This document shows positions 20,309 through 21,611 of a stretch of 21,611 bases of DNA, piece after piece; positions within the stretch are counted from its first letter, which is position 1, and each line of letters starts with the position of its first letter. Position numbers and translations under genes: made by a program. Source of the stretch: a virus. The notes beneath the pieces were generated by a model that was given only the letters and a program-made list of their open reading frames with translations, was not told the DNA's origin and searched no databases. The DNA lies in the IMG/VR virus record IMGVR_UViG_3300031578_000392, positions 1 through 21,611 of that record, one strand, 5' to 3'.

Positions 20309-20611
20309 CTACTTGTAGCTTACCGTTAAATCAGCCGCCAAAGTGCCATCGAAGCCAATATAAAGCCCTGTCTTGAACTCAACATCATATAAAAGGGTTA
20401 TCGGCTGGACTGACACCGAAGTTGTAGTGGCTAAATGCAATATCCCAATTATCGCAGCCCCGGCTTCTGCCGTATTGTCATAAATCGTGGCATCACCAGC
20501 GGTAGTTAAGCCATTAAGAACTATCGAATGAAGAACACCTTGCCCCGTTCTGACTAAAGTATCTTTAGTTACATGGGCATATTCCCATGGGAAATCACTA
20601 ACTGATTGCAT
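20309..20611 (-). CDS. Small head-region protein (possible head decoration protein)
   Basis: A 100-residue protein directly after the capsid gene. It is beta-rich (GVLHSIVLNGLTTAGDATIY, IGILHLATTTSVSVQPITLL, FKTGLYIGFDGTLAADLTVS) and resembles small capsid-associated proteins that decorate or reinforce the head, though this is by position and strand pattern only. AGGAGG lies seven bases before the ATG. A strong stem-loop separates it from the capsid gene. Confidence 0.55.
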   Translation of the reverse strand: MQSVSDFPWEYAHVTKDTLVRTGQGVLHSIVLNGLTTAGDATIYDNTAEAGAAIIGILHLATTTSVSVQPITLLYDVEFKTGLYIGFDGTLAADLTVSYK

Positions 20612-20631
20612 ATTTACCTCCTATTGGGAAA

Positions 20632-20671
20632 CTGGGGACATGCAGGGAAGGAGAAAACCGCACGTCCCCAG
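20632..20671 (-). promoter_or_regulatory. 12-bp stem-loop after the capsid gene
   Basis: The minus strand reads CTGGGGACGTGC, a 16-base loop, then GCATGTCCCCAG. All 12 positions pair, one as G-U; on the plus strand the same position is a mismatch, so the structure is adapted to the minus-strand transcript. No long T-tract follows, so it is a processing, stability or partial-termination element rather than a full terminator. Confidence 0.7.
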
Positions 20672-20684
20672 ATAACCCCGAAGT

Positions 20685-21611
20685 TTAGTCGGCGACTAAT
20701 TGTCCGTAAGTCGCACGCCACTCAAGTTTGTTGCATCCAAAGACATCCCTCACGCGGTAGAACACGTTATCAGTAGCGAAGTCTCCAGTCATGGGACCGA
20801 GTTCTCCGCCCCCGATGTTCACCTTGTTGGAAGCCTTCATGCAAATCTCAGGTCGCTCGTGTCCTGTCAGGTAATCGCATTCCATAGCTGCGATATCCTT
20901 CGGGTCAGCGAACAGGAACCAACTGCGCTTACGAGTAGAAGCATATACTGGCAGGTATGGGTCAATTATCAACTGCAACCCATACTGTGGGATGACATTT
21001 GTCATAGGCATAGCTATTGTTGTGGTGCCAGCATCTGCTCTATCTACCCACTGTTTAACGGCACTTGTTAGAATTTGACGAGCTGTGAACTCAAGCGCAG
21101 GGCCGACCACAAGGTATTTAGCCCTGTTCATTATCGGCTCGCCATTGACATCCGTGAACGCAGCCATCGCCTCACAGGTATCCTCTAGATTTCCGATGGT
21201 CAAGGGAAGCGCGCCCAGGTTAATGGCATCCACGAGGGCAGAATCATACAGGTTGCCCGCAGCGTGGTTCGTGTCAGCGATTGCATCATTAACGTAAGTG
21301 CTGGTCACTAGCCGATGCTCAGTCCTTATTGCAGCCCGGGCAAACCTCTCCGGGGTGTCCTTTAAGGCACCGAGGTCATCGTTTATCATGGCCTCCCAAG
21401 AGATGTCGAACTGCCTGCCGTATTTCTTGACATACATGGCATAGCGCTTTTCATCCCTCTCGGATGCTAGGTATTCGCCCTTCTCCGCCACTTCAGCAAG
21501 GTACTGGTCTCCCCCGGTGATACCGAACCGATATCCACCTATCTGAGGGTAGATTCTCGGCACAGTTCCCATTCTCACAAACTGTTTCCAAACTGGATCA
21601 ACCGCCTTATA
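20685..21611 (-). CDS. Major capsid protein (Mu gpT-like, HK97 fold), 5' end outside the window
   Basis: About 308 residues are visible and the frame is open to the window edge (YKAVDPVWKQFVRMGTVPRI at the start), so the N terminus is missing. The segment RYAMYVKKYGRQFDISWEAM then INDDLGALKDTPERFARAAI is the hallmark of Mu gpT-like major head subunits (KYGR-x-F-x-I-S-x-E-x-x-INDDLG). Other matching stretches are NRAKYLVVGPALEFTARQIL and the closing FGCNKLEWRATYGQL. It builds the icosahedral shell. It is first among the head genes seen; terminase and portal must lie further upstream on the minus strand. Confidence 0.85.
   Translation of the reverse strand, partial: YKAVDPVWKQFVRMGTVPRIYPQIGGYRFGITGGDQYLAEVAEKGEYLASERDEKRYAMYVKKYGRQFDISWEAMINDDLGALKDTPERFARAAIRTEHRLVTSTYVNDAIADTNHAAGNLYDSALVDAINLGALPLTIGNLEDTCEAMAAFTDVNGEPIMNRAKYLVVGPALEFTARQILTSAVKQWVDRADAGTTTIAMPMTNVIPQYGLQLIIDPYLPVYASTRKRSWFLFADPKDIAAMECDYLTGHERPEICMKASNKVNIGGGELGPMTGDFATDNVFYRVRDVFGCNKLEWRATYGQLVAD

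Overview
The window is a stretch of tailed-phage (siphovirus-type) genome. Every supportable gene lies on the minus strand, so transcription runs from high to low coordinates. Most start codons follow an AGGAGG-like ribosome binding site, many neighbours overlap by ATGA or TAATG, and GC content looks moderate, so the host is bacterial. LamG, FN3-like and GLUG domains, a DUF5658-like membrane protein and a tRNA-Lys(CTT) target suggest an environmental, perhaps anaerobic, bacterium. I cannot name the host phylum from this sequence.

Layout in transcription order. Head and neck (21611-15363): major capsid protein (5' end outside the window), two small head-region proteins, a 1008-residue lectin-like appendage protein, then the connector, head closure, gp10-like and tail terminator proteins. 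Tail (15292-8582): a tail tube protein with an extra domain, a tail assembly chaperone with a perfect -1 slippery heptamer giving a G-GT fusion, a short tape measure, a tail hub apparently split over three genes with a GLUG-repeat domain between the pieces, and a fibre-like protein. Lysis-type genes (8585-8130) are an XhlA/holin-like protein and a 59-residue protein, followed by a rho-independent terminator. No endolysin is recognisable.

Lysogeny segment (8035-6419): a membrane-anchored small protein and a 56-residue helix-turn-helix protein, each with a TTGACA promoter so close to its start codon that the mRNA would be nearly leaderless. Tandem 12-bp palindromes lie between them. Next comes the 3' half of a tRNA-Lys(CTT) gene, which is the likely attP core, and then a tyrosine integrase. 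Early region (6418-23): a DUF5658-like membrane protein, many tiny proteins, a coiled-coil plus annealase-like recombination pair, a DNA methyltransferase and a DnaD/replisome-organizer-like replication protein.

The tRNA half lies inside the phage genome, between the HTH gene and int, with phage genes on both sides. This is what is expected of the circular or excised phage (attP), not of an integrated prophage end. Integration there would separate the HTH gene and its promoter from int and place int behind the rebuilt host tRNA gene. The most interesting points are this att/HTH/int arrangement, the frameshift cassette, the nested domain architecture and tandem repeats of the 1008-residue protein, and the GLUG domain inserted into the tail hub. 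Several small genes of 52-59 residues (2209, 2581, 3006, 7394 and 8130) are easily missed.
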